Of a DNA stretch of 34,124 nucleotides, positions 17,994 through 26,135 are shown piece after piece. The DNA is from an uncultured Pirellulaceae bacterium (GTDB taxonomy: Bacteria; Planctomycetota; Planctomycetia; Pirellulales; Pirellulaceae). The stretch lies in assembly GCA_938036435.1 (NCBI GenBank), contig CALHPU010000069.1, positions 1 through 34,124 on the forward strand, given 5' to 3'. The translations under genes were made by a program, and so were the position numbers. Under the pieces are notes generated by a model. That model saw nothing but the letters and a program-made list of their open reading frames with translations, had not been told where the DNA came from and searched no databases. The stretch's first letter is position 1. Every line of letters begins with the position of its first letter.

Positions 17994-19217
17994 TCAAAAA
18001 GAAGGCCGATTTATTGGTCCACGGCCGGTATTTGCGGGCGTCGGAACAATTTGCCTGTCGGCAGGAGGTGGAGTCTGTTGGTCGCCCTCGACCGTGGAGA
18101 ACTCGGCCCAAACTGGCATGTGTTGAGAAATGGCAGTGGCGTCTGCTAAAGGCAGGTTGTAGGCCGAGAGAAAATCAAAGACACCGCCCTGCCCTGTAAA
18201 CTCTACCGTAGCGTTCTGTGCGAAGACAAGATTATCGTATTGGCTCTCTTTGTCGGTGGAGGTAGCCGTATCGTAAACAACCCAAGTCAAACCAGCTCTC
18301 TGTCGCATCGCGGATAGTCCTCGATCGCCAGCGTTGAAGTTTCCAGTGATAATCACATCGTCTTCACCACGTCCGTCTTGTCGAATCGCCCGGAATAATT
18401 CGCCAAGATAGGGTAGTTCCAAATCCGGACGGTGGTCGTCCAATTGAATATTGGCCAACGTGAACGTGAAAGCTTTTTCAGAATCGACACCACGCGTGCG
18501 AAACCAACCGACAAGCGGTTCGCGCGTCAGGAGTTCGTCAGGATCGTTCACGGAGTACCAGTTGGCAAAATCAAGATCCAAGGTAACGCTATTGTACAAG
18601 ACAACAAACAGAGGATTTCCGGGTCCCACTTTGGCTACGTCTGAAATTGCTCGAAATTGAATAGCGCCGCCGGAGTTGGCAGCCGCCTTTTGTCCAATTT
18701 GTTCCAGCAAGGAAATCGATTGATTGTTGATTTCTTGAAAGGCAACGATGTCGAACTGGCTGCAAAGGTCAGTCAAAAGTTCTAAAGATCGCAGCTGGAT
18801 CGCCGGATCCGAGTTGGCATTCATTTTAAAGGAAGCGATGCGGATTCTATTGGCGGACCGCGCAGGAAGTCCCGGTCGACCGCCTCCAAGAAACACGCGC
18901 GCACCAGCAAGCCGGAAAGGCGCAGTCGTGTTGGATGTCGGGGAAAGATCAGGACGCGTGCCGGTCCGCTGGTGTGCAACTTGGTTGGGAGTCCGCCATT
19001 GGCCAGCAGTTTGCTGGAACCGGCCTGATTCGGTTATCCAGCTTGATCGCTGATTCCAGCTGGACTGCCGAAAGATGTTCGATCCAGAAGTGCCAAGGTT
19101 TTGGGAGACGTAAGCCGATAGCCCGCCGGCCTGTTGGATTTGCTCTTGATTGAACAAGACCCATAGACCGCCGACAATCACTAATGCCAACAACACAGTT
19201 TTAAGAAAACGACTCAT
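17994..19217 (-). CDS. Membrane-anchored endonuclease/exonuclease/phosphatase-fold protein, probably catalytically impaired
   Basis: A 407-residue protein starting at MSRFLKTVLLALVIVGGLWV, which gives one N-terminal membrane anchor (about 5-22); an ATG at 19256 would add 13 residues without clear merit. After a 90-residue Gln/Ser-rich linker comes the EEP (DNase I-like) domain: RIRIASFKMNANS, then FQEI with Glu162, the region equivalent to the catalytic His strand, GNFNAG and SQHMPVWAEF at the end. Three key positions differ from the family consensus: GDFN is GNFN (Asp to Asn293), SDHxP is SQHMP (Asp to Gln365), and the usual His in NxH is Gln258. Glu162, Asn295 and His366 remain. The fold is clear, but nuclease activity is doubtful. 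The C-terminus is a Pro-rich disordered tail. It lies between ilvB and a polytopic membrane protein on the same strand. Confidence 0.8.
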   Translation of the reverse strand: MSRFLKTVLLALVIVGGLWVLFNQEQIQQAGGLSAYVSQNLGTSGSNIFRQSSWNQRSSWITESGRFQQTAGQWRTPNQVAHQRTGTRPDLSPTSNTTAPFRLAGARVFLGGGRPGLPARSANRIRIASFKMNANSDPAIQLRSLELLTDLCSQFDIVAFQEINNQSISLLEQIGQKAAANSGGAIQFRAISDVAKVGPGNPLFVVLYNSVTLDLDFANWYSVNDPDELLTREPLVGWFRTRGVDSEKAFTFTLANIQLDDHRPDLELPYLGELFRAIRQDGRGEDDVIITGNFNAGDRGLSAMRQRAGLTWVVYDTATSTDKESQYDNLVFAQNATVEFTGQGGVFDFLSAYNLPLADATAISQHMPVWAEFSTVEGDQQTPPPADRQIVPTPANTGRGPINRPSF

Positions 19218-19312
19218 AGAAGTGCTTTCGACACCACGGCGATACGCTGTCCGCAAGAGTTGGTGGGCTGACGATTGTGCTAGCCCTACAGTTTAGCTAA
19301 CCGAAAGAACCA

Positions 19313-20791
19313 TTAGCCAATCTGGTTTGAGGTGCGTAGGGCAGGCAGTTCTGTCATTGCCGTCCGTCCGGTCAGATTGGTGCGAAAGAAAACCAGTAGC
19401 ATCATCGGCAGATACCAAGCGGCGAACAGTCCGCCGCCAAACCCGTGCCAAAACTGGACGCCAATCATCACCGCGCCGCTGTATGCGATCAGCACGCCGA
19501 TGTCTTTTCGTTGAGGCCAAATCGTGAACGAAGCACACAAAATCACAAACGCTATTAGCAATGGCAATCGCCAAACACGATCCCATCCAAGTGCCCAAAT
19601 TCCCTCCAGCCCTTCCATTAGCGGTTGCCAGAAGCCGAACATCTTTTGCAGTTGTAGAAAATAGTCAGTCACAGAGATCGAGGTAAACATGGGCCCGATC
19701 ACGCAGAAGAAAATCGATATTCCGAAACAGATCGCAAAACGTCTGATGCCACGTTCCCAGTAAAAACTTAACCACAGTGGCAAAAGAAATAGCGGATAGT
19801 AAGACGCGCCGGTCGCCAAACCTAGCAGCAATCCTGTCAGCGCAGGTTTACGAAAACACACCAGCGCCCACAACATCAGCGCCGCGGGCAGCGCGTGTTC
19901 CACATGACCGGTGTAGATCGCAGTATAAGGCAGCAACAGGTAAACCGATGCAATGCCAACGCCAATGTAGAAACTGTTGAAGTTGTAAACCGAGAAAAGA
20001 ATCAGCCCCAATACGATCAGGGACTGGCTGACGATCGCTAGAATTTTTAGAACCAAAATGTAGCGTTCGAAATTGGTCTCTTGGTCGATCACGATGTCAT
20101 CGACTTGTTCGTTGTCGGAGAAAACCGAAATGACCGCAACCAAAAACAGCATTTGGTAGCCCGGTCCTCTCTTGCGAAGCGAGAGCGACTCCGTTTCGTC
20201 GGCCGCTTGTCGTTTGGCCATGCGGATGGTCGATTTGACCATGTTCAGTTCATCGGTGGTCGGTTTAGCACTAAATATATTCGCCAACAATAAAGCGATC
20301 AGGCACCCGGCCAAAAAAAGCAGGCCACCTAGGGAGAGGTTCGGATTGAGCAACGGCCGTCTGACCAAAACAGGGTCGATCAGCATTCTGATCAAGTAGA
20401 GCGCTCCGACGACGAACAGTCCGATGAAGCCATTTCGCTGCATCGTGCGGCCGGGCAAAGAAGCCCGATCCTCATCGGACAGTTCGGCGGAAGATTCGGG
20501 CTCGGGTGCAGATTTTACTGACGCAGGTTCTTCGGTCGAATCGAGGGCATGGACTATTGCTGGTGTGCCGGCGTCAAGCTGATTCTGGTTGGCCAGATTC
20601 ATTCCGTGGTTGACCATTAGCAGAAACGGAGCCATCGAAATGATCAGCAGCAAGTCGAAGTTCCGGACGCTCCAGAAACGGTTAAACTTAAAAAAGATCG
20701 AGAGCATCAGCACCGAAGCAGCCGCCGCCCACGTGGTCGGGTCGATTTGCTGATAAGCCAGCAAACAGAAATCTATGTTGGAGAAATCCAT
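19313..20791 (-). CDS. Polytopic membrane protein, possibly glycosyltransferase-like
   Basis: A 492-residue integral membrane protein with about ten hydrophobic helices. Two sit at the N-terminus (about 18-34 and 45-60), a polar acidic loop follows (70-110), then helices near 122-138 and 150-170, a cytoplasm-like charged stretch (180-205) and a dense helical C-terminal half. Segments such as YTAIYTGHVEHALPAALMLWAL and LGLATGASYYPLFLLPLWLSFYWERG resemble the polytopic C-type glycosyltransferases (GT87/DUF2029-like), but no acidic catalytic motif in the first loop could be identified. The function is therefore left open. The start at 20791 is an ATG with the hydrophobic region close behind. The gene lies 95 bases upstream of the EEP-fold gene on the same strand and is divergent from the rhomboid-like gene. 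Confidence 0.7.
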   Translation of the reverse strand: MDFSNIDFCLLAYQQIDPTTWAAAASVLMLSIFFKFNRFWSVRNFDLLLIISMAPFLLMVNHGMNLANQNQLDAGTPAIVHALDSTEEPASVKSAPEPESSAELSDEDRASLPGRTMQRNGFIGLFVVGALYLIRMLIDPVLVRRPLLNPNLSLGGLLFLAGCLIALLLANIFSAKPTTDELNMVKSTIRMAKRQAADETESLSLRKRGPGYQMLFLVAVISVFSDNEQVDDIVIDQETNFERYILVLKILAIVSQSLIVLGLILFSVYNFNSFYIGVGIASVYLLLPYTAIYTGHVEHALPAALMLWALVCFRKPALTGLLLGLATGASYYPLFLLPLWLSFYWERGIRRFAICFGISIFFCVIGPMFTSISVTDYFLQLQKMFGFWQPLMEGLEGIWALGWDRVWRLPLLIAFVILCASFTIWPQRKDIGVLIAYSGAVMIGVQFWHGFGGGLFAAWYLPMMLLVFFRTNLTGRTAMTELPALRTSNQIG

Positions 20792-21194
20792 GTAGGCAGC
20801 TAGGTGGACGATGACGAAAGGGTTGAGCGAGCTTCGAAATGAGTCAATTGGGGGCCGTCCCGCACGAGACTTTTTAACCTAGATTGCCTCATGTTTGAAG
20901 CTGAAGGGTGATGCAGTCAGTTCGAACGCAAGAAAAAGTTGGGCTTACAAACGATTTAATGGCCACCTGAGAAAGATTGGGTTGGGTAAGCGAGCTGTCG
21001 GTGTAATGATCCCCATGATGGGGACAGTCTAGGGAAGCTCGTGACGTTATCGTAGTCGAAAGTTTCGTGGTGGCGAGCTATGAATCGTCTCCATTTTTTT
21101 GAACAACTGCAAAAGAATTTGTGATCGGTATGTGCGATTGTTAAACTAAAGCTGCGAGCAATCGCCAGTTTTGATTTTCTTTTTCGGGCTTTCG
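20792..21194. other. Divergent intergenic region with a 15-bp palindrome
   Basis: This gap separates the divergent membrane-protein gene (-) and the rhomboid-like gene (+), so it should hold both promoters. The most regular element is a perfect dyad, TCCCCATGATGGGGA, at 21010-21024, about 170 bases before the + gene. It is suitable as a dimeric regulator site. No coding potential or RNA gene was recognised, and no convincing -35/-10 pair was assigned. Confidence 0.45.
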
Positions 21195-22403
21195 ATGTTT
21201 ATTCCCTATGGCACTGATGCGCCAATTTATCATTGGCCGTGGTCGACTGGAACGATGATGGTGATCAACGTTGCGGTGATGATCATGCAGTATCTAAATC
21301 CCGATGGCGCTGCGCCGCATGAAGCGTTTTTAGAGTATCAACTTGTTTTTGCCGAGGGTCTACATCCGTTGCAGTGGTTAACGGCGAACTTCATGCATGC
21401 CGGCGCTATCCACTTAGCCATCAATATGGTTTTCTTAGGGATCTTCGGCTTGATCGTTGAAGGAAAGATTGGTCCGTGGTGGTTCACTACGATTTATCTC
21501 TCGTTTGGTGTGGCGTCGGCTGCCGCTGGGCAGGTCTTGTTTTTGCCAATGGTAGATTACTACGAAGGAATCTGTTGGTTGGGAGCTGAAGGGCCGATCT
21601 ATGGCCTAATGATGGTCGCGGTCGTCTGGGCGCCGCAAGACAATATAAAAGTAGTTTTGATCTTTCGCGCCCTGTTTGCCTTCTTGTTAATGAAAGCGAT
21701 TGCCTTTGATGTTCCCGTCCTAATGTTCTCCTTGATTTTTATCATCTGGAGTTTCGTCGTGCCTTCCATGCTAGGTATGCCGATTCTTTTGTCCGTGGTG
21801 AATATTGCTGGAGCTGTGCTAGGAATCGCTGCGGGAGTCGTTCTGCTGCTGGGCTCTTGGGTTGATGGCGAGCAGCGCGATTTGGTTTCAATGTTTCGCG
21901 AACTGGCCGGCCATGAACCGGTTAAAAAGAAACTGACCCATTCGGAAAAGGAGGCCCTGCGAGAGCAGAAACGTCAACGAGCTGAGCAACGTAGAGAAAA
22001 TCTTATTCTATACCGGCGTTCGATGGCGGCTCACATTAGCGCCGGCAATCCCGAGGCTGCGGTCAGGACATTTCGACAGATCCAGAAAATTGATGAAACT
22101 GCGACCATGGAGCAAGCAGAATTATTGAGTCTGATCTCGGCGTTTCAGAAGAAGTCAAATTGGGATTCTGTCATTTTTTATAGCCGTCAACATATGGAAA
22201 TGTATTCGGCCAGATACACCTCAGTAGCGATCAATCTTGCCAAGGTTCTATTGATAGAAAAACACTCACCGAGGAAGGCGATGGATGTGATTAAAGGCTT
22301 GGGTGACCTTAATCAGTTACCCGACAAGCAAAAGAAGATCGTAAAACAGATCGTCGTCAAGGGAAACAAAATGATTGCAGAGGGCGCTATCGAGCTGGAT
22401 TAA
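21195..22403 (+). CDS. Rhomboid-fold membrane protein lacking catalytic Ser/His, with helical C-terminal domain
   Basis: A 402-residue protein. The start is placed at the ATG 21195 (MFIPYGTDAPIYHWPWSTGT), a typical planctomycete rhomboid N-terminus, instead of an upstream TTG at 21171. The first 220 residues form a six-helix rhomboid core. WLTANFMHAGAIHLAINMVFLGIFG carries the conserved His-x-x-x-Asn of helix 2, and WWFTTIYL and IYGLM follow. The catalytic GxSG is GAEG (Ser replaced by Glu132) and the helix-6 His is Asn203 in VNIAGAVLG. It should thus lack serine-protease activity, like eukaryotic iRhoms/derlins, while possibly retaining membrane-protein binding. After a charged segment rich in Lys/Arg/Glu (about 240-280) comes an alpha-helical, TPR-like cytoplasmic tail of about 130 residues. 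It is divergent from the preceding gene and converges on the Wzz-like gene. Confidence 0.8.
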   Translation: MFIPYGTDAPIYHWPWSTGTMMVINVAVMIMQYLNPDGAAPHEAFLEYQLVFAEGLHPLQWLTANFMHAGAIHLAINMVFLGIFGLIVEGKIGPWWFTTIYLSFGVASAAAGQVLFLPMVDYYEGICWLGAEGPIYGLMMVAVVWAPQDNIKVVLIFRALFAFLLMKAIAFDVPVLMFSLIFIIWSFVVPSMLGMPILLSVVNIAGAVLGIAAGVVLLLGSWVDGEQRDLVSMFRELAGHEPVKKKLTHSEKEALREQKRQRAEQRRENLILYRRSMAAHISAGNPEAAVRTFRQIQKIDETATMEQAELLSLISAFQKKSNWDSVIFYSRQHMEMYSARYTSVAINLAKVLLIEKHSPRKAMDVIKGLGDLNQLPDKQKKIVKQIVVKGNKMIAEGAIELD

Positions 22404-22461
22404 GCCAACAAGCTCTTTTGGTTTCACAGGTTGTGTCGTGAACTTGGCAGGTATCAAAGCC

Positions 22462-25227
22462 CTATTCTTCGGGGCCGGAACTGTCGCCGGTCGGTCGGGC
22501 AAAAGATGAAATCGAATCGCTCAGTTTACTAATCTGTTGCGGAATCGGTTCGGAGCCTGCATTACTGTCTGATTGAGGCTTGGTTTTTGGAGCAGCGGCC
22601 GGGTTCACTTGAGTTTTCGAAGTTGGCCTCAAATCTTCAGCACTGATATCATCATTGGATTTTTGCCGAAGGACTTCAGGGTCAGAGTTTCGGGCTTCTC
22701 GCATCAGTCCGACAAGGGAATTGTCCAAGAGTTTACTTGGGCTCGTACCTTCGGTGGTTCTCTGATTGGCGATCTGCGTTGAAATAGATTCTGCCTCGCT
22801 AGGTCGGATATCATCGACAATACCACGAACACTATCATGTTCGGCAAGTGATTTTGCGATGTCGACAGGGCGCAAATTGGATGGCCGTCGCTCCATTGAC
22901 AAGGTTGAGTCCGACGGATCTTGAAGCTCGCCAGTGGTTTGCTTGGCCGGGGCATCTTCAAGTGACCGCGCGTAGTCAGAGATCGATGAAGTCCGGTTCA
23001 ATGATCCACTCGCAGAGGTCTTCTTTGTGGGGTCTTCCAGTTCAGCTTTTACTCGCTGCAAAATGGAAGCATCGACAGTCGTGCCCGGAGTGCTTTGCTG
23101 GGCTTGGTTGGTGAATGAATCAGCATCTTGTGGATTTTGTCCCTGAACGCGACGCGCACTACTAGACTCTATCAATGATTTGGCCGTAATTCGACCGGCA
23201 GCAACAGAATCAGGAACATCGGGAGCAATGGTTTTCTTGCGTTTCAGACCGACATCTGTTTGGGAGATAGTCGGATCAAGCGATCGAAGCTGCTCCTCCC
23301 GCTTATCTTCATCCTCAGAGCCGCCTAGCTCTCGCAGTTGCTGTTGCACCGAATCGAGGGATTGCGATGGAGTCTTCTCTGGTTTGGGCATTGCAGTCGG
23401 CAATGCTGGTTTTGCCGAGGTAGCTGATGAAGAAGCAGACGGCCGAGCAGCACCTGTCTTAGCTGCCGGCCTAGTCTGAGCCGCTTTGAAGGCAGAGATC
23501 ACGTCATCAGAACTTAGTTTAGTACGGGGCTCTGAGGTTGACTCATTTGCCTGTTGATCTGGTGAAGTCGTTGGAGTGAGAATCGCTTTCGCTTTGCTTT
23601 TCAGCTGGGCGATGTGGCCGGCTATTGAATCTGGAAGCACGGAGTCCTTTGCATCGGACTCTACGCTTGAAGCCGAAGCAGCAGTTGCGCTCGCCTGTTT
23701 TCGGTATTGTTCCTGCTGCGCGTGGGTTTTAAGCCGTAATTCAGAAACGGTTTCGTTGACCTCAGCGGCAACGCTCTGTGCTGACGTTGACCGTGCAGCA
23801 GACGACGAACCCTCAGAAGTTCCTTGCCGAGAGCTGTTTGGTACGGGCATCATCGGAGCTCCACCTACGGGCATCATTACGGGTTGATACGCCAAGGCAG
23901 TTCCAGAAGGTGGAACCGCTAGAGCGACTAGTCCGAGCCCGATTAACAGGCCTCCTGCAAGTCCAACTGTAACGAGCGCTGTTTTGCCAAGGCCATTTGG
24001 TCGACTTCCAACTTGTGGCTCGCCAACGCGCGTTAATAGCCCGATGTTTTCTGCTGAACTGGTGTAGGACCTAATTTGTGATAGTTTCGCCTGAACTTCG
24101 CTGTGAACTTTTGTCTTGTTCATCACGTCTTCTTGAAGTTTCGCATAGGGGACACGTTGTTCGGTCAAAGACAATAGTTTGCCTTCGAGTTCGGAGATCG
24201 ATTGGTCCAACCGCCCAACCTTCGCTTCGGCCATAGCAATTTGGGAATCGACGCCGACAATGGTAGGCTCAAGAGATTTAAAGAGCATTTCTTCTTGATG
24301 TCGGACGGCGTCGCGACTGGCTTGCAGCGCCGGGTGTAGTGATTTGTAACGGCCTTCGTCGATCGAAAGCTGCTGACGCGCAGTATTCAGGCTGCCCATC
24401 ATCACACTTAGTGCTGGTTGCATGTCCAGAAGTTGCTTTGAAGTCACGAGGGAATCGTTTGCTAAAGCGTTCTCCAGCAGTATTTTCTGTTCTCTGGCGG
24501 AGACCAGAGCGGAAACTGCATCACGTTTCTCCTGACGGATTTGATTCAATTTTTGATCGAAGGAATTTCCCGCCTGAGGATCATTGAGTTCTCGAATGGT
24601 GGTGATCTCGGTTCCGAAACCGCGCTCAATCGCCTGAAGCTGGTCCGAGGATTGTTGGAGAAGCATCTTTGTCGATTCACTGGCCAATGACAGTTCTCGC
24701 TCCATACTGTTGAGCCGTTGCCTACGAACGTCGCTCAATTTGGAATCAATCTCGTCAAGCAGTAGGTCAGTGAATTTTTTGGCCTCGTCACGCGTATTGG
24801 CGGTGACCTTCAACACAACAGCTTCGGTTCTTCCGAACTCCGCGCCGTTGGGGGCACCAAACTCAATGTTTCCCTGCATCTCCTCAATGTCGTTGTCACT
24901 GACCCCGCCGCTTCCGAAAAATGAAGAGCGTTTCACTCCCAGTTTCTCCATAACGTTTCTGATCACTTCTGGTTTGCGAGCGATTTCAAGAATGGTTTCC
25001 TGAGCAGACTTCATCGAGTCCAATGACTCAAAACGACTCGGTTTGAAAGAGTCACCCATCAAGTCATCACGAACGATTAGTGATTGACGAGCGGTGTAGG
25101 TGGGCGTGTGAAGAAACAATGAGTAGAAGACGCTCAGGCAAAACCCAAGTAGGCAAGGGACAACCCAGAGATACCAGTAGTCGATCAGCGACAACACAAT
25201 ATGGTTAAGGCGATTCGAATTTTGCAT
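22462..25227 (-). CDS. Wzz/GumC-like polysaccharide chain-length protein with long disordered tail
   Basis: A 921-residue polysaccharide co-polymerase-like protein, which in this family sits in the inner membrane and controls the length or export of surface polysaccharide. Residues 17-40 form membrane helix 1, followed by the Wzz-type HTPTYTARQSLIVRDD strand and a periplasmic domain with long coiled coils (about 150-390, Gln/Glu/Leu-rich). The second helix lies at about 412-436 (ALVTVGLAGGLLIGLGLVALAVP). There is no Walker motif or Tyr-rich tail, so no BY-kinase domain. The cytoplasmic part (437-921) is almost all low-complexity Ser/Ala/Gln/Pro/Asp and far longer than in ordinary Wzz proteins. 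It faces a set of + strand genes for sugar nucleotides and an exosortase, supporting an exopolysaccharide role. Confidence 0.8.
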   Translation of the reverse strand: MQNSNRLNHIVLSLIDYWYLWVVPCLLGFCLSVFYSLFLHTPTYTARQSLIVRDDLMGDSFKPSRFESLDSMKSAQETILEIARKPEVIRNVMEKLGVKRSSFFGSGGVSDNDIEEMQGNIEFGAPNGAEFGRTEAVVLKVTANTRDEAKKFTDLLLDEIDSKLSDVRRQRLNSMERELSLASESTKMLLQQSSDQLQAIERGFGTEITTIRELNDPQAGNSFDQKLNQIRQEKRDAVSALVSAREQKILLENALANDSLVTSKQLLDMQPALSVMMGSLNTARQQLSIDEGRYKSLHPALQASRDAVRHQEEMLFKSLEPTIVGVDSQIAMAEAKVGRLDQSISELEGKLLSLTEQRVPYAKLQEDVMNKTKVHSEVQAKLSQIRSYTSSAENIGLLTRVGEPQVGSRPNGLGKTALVTVGLAGGLLIGLGLVALAVPPSGTALAYQPVMMPVGGAPMMPVPNSSRQGTSEGSSSAARSTSAQSVAAEVNETVSELRLKTHAQQEQYRKQASATAASASSVESDAKDSVLPDSIAGHIAQLKSKAKAILTPTTSPDQQANESTSEPRTKLSSDDVISAFKAAQTRPAAKTGAARPSASSSATSAKPALPTAMPKPEKTPSQSLDSVQQQLRELGGSEDEDKREEQLRSLDPTISQTDVGLKRKKTIAPDVPDSVAAGRITAKSLIESSSARRVQGQNPQDADSFTNQAQQSTPGTTVDASILQRVKAELEDPTKKTSASGSLNRTSSISDYARSLEDAPAKQTTGELQDPSDSTLSMERRPSNLRPVDIAKSLAEHDSVRGIVDDIRPSEAESISTQIANQRTTEGTSPSKLLDNSLVGLMREARNSDPEVLRQKSNDDISAEDLRPTSKTQVNPAAAPKTKPQSDSNAGSEPIPQQISKLSDSISSFARPTGDSSGPEE

Positions 25228-25495
25228 CTAAGCTACTCAGTTGGTGCGGCGATTACTCGAACAGGTGGTTCAAAACCACAGCTGATGCGCGCTAATTTGG
25301 ATCGGTGTAAGCCAAACAGCACGACGTACTTCTTTATCCTCGAAACTTCGGATAAGAAAGTTGCATCAGATTTTCCAAATGATTCAATAATTCTCGATCT
25401 TGTCACTTGTTGAAGGATGCTAGCGGAACAGCCATCAACAGGTGTTTGCGAGATCCAGATCGCAGAAGCCAGCATCCGGATGCCCATTGAACAAT
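25228..25495. other. Intergenic region upstream of the Wzz-like gene
   Basis: This 268-base stretch on the 5' side of the - strand Wzz-like gene holds its presumed promoter. I see no convincing gene, RNA or repeat; open frames here lack family similarity and typical composition. Confidence 0.3.
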
Positions 25496-25948
25496 CTATT
25501 CGATTTCCAACCAAACCGTTGCTTGCACGATGACGCTAGTAGCGTTTGGGAGGATTTGGATGGGGTTGAAGGCGTCGCAACACATCAGCACAATTTCGAT
25601 CCGATTGAAATTTTCAAGATCGTCGGTAACGGCGACTTCAAGATGTCGAGCAACAGCCGCACCACCATCTGTCCTGTTCAGAGGTCGCCGGTTGAAAATA
25701 ATCTCGCTCTGGGCGGGTAAGCCCAATCCTTCCAAGCACAGCCAGACGACGGATTTTTCGTCGAGGCCCGAGGGAATGTTGAAATTTCGCCGAAGTGTCA
25801 GCTTTCCGAAGAAAGGATTATCCAAAGGTTCGTCTGTTGCACCTAAAGCAGCTTTTAAATGCGTGCCGGCCAGTTCTTGATGGCTGTTTGAATGAAGGAC
25901 CTCAGCTTCCCACGGCCCAGCAAGACGAATTCGGTGCCTAGCTTTCAT
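25496..25948 (-). CDS. Small beta-rich protein resembling a glycoside hydrolase 2 sugar-binding domain
   Basis: A 150-residue cytoplasmic protein without signal peptide, starting MKARHRIRLAGPWEAEVL. The sequence GKLTLRRNFNIPSGLDEKSVVWLCLEGLGLPAQSEIIFNRRPLN has the strand pattern and LRR-F-x-x-P motif of the jelly-roll, N-terminal sugar-binding domain of family 2 glycoside hydrolases, but the catalytic barrel is absent. HLEVAVTDDLENFNRIEIVLMC fits the later strands of such a fold. It is probably a stand-alone conserved planctomycete protein of unknown role; the fold assignment is by pattern only. A competing + strand frame covers the same bases but has no recognisable composition. The gene is on the same strand as the Wzz-like gene, 268 bases upstream of it, so the two may not share a promoter. 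Confidence 0.6.
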   Translation of the reverse strand: MKARHRIRLAGPWEAEVLHSNSHQELAGTHLKAALGATDEPLDNPFFGKLTLRRNFNIPSGLDEKSVVWLCLEGLGLPAQSEIIFNRRPLNRTDGGAAVARHLEVAVTDDLENFNRIEIVLMCCDAFNPIQILPNATSVIVQATVWLEIE

Positions 25949-26042
25949 GATTTTTGGTTGGCTTCAAAAATGAATATTCGGGCTTGCCAAGAAATCGTGG
26001 CTAAAGAAGTGCCGTTGTGGCGAGTTAGCAAGACGTAATCTT

Positions 26043-26071
26043 TTTCCAATCGATTGCCAACAGGTTATAAT
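26043..26071 (+). promoter_or_regulatory. Putative promoter for the receiver-ATPase gene
   Basis: A -10 hexamer TATAAT (26066-26071) stands 17 bases after TTTCCA (26043-26048, four of six matches to TTGACA). It is 64 bases before the TTG start of the regulator gene and in the gap between divergent genes. Motif evidence only. Confidence 0.38.
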
Positions 26072-26135
26072 TCACCAAGGTGCTTCCCGTAAGATCGTTT
26101 TTTTCAGTCAGTTCTTTTATCACCTTCCCTTAGCC

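Noticed and set aside
25530..25880. 116-codon + strand frame opposite the small beta-rich gene
   Set aside because: Low-complexity Arg/Ser composition with no motif; the - strand frame has a coherent beta-domain pattern.
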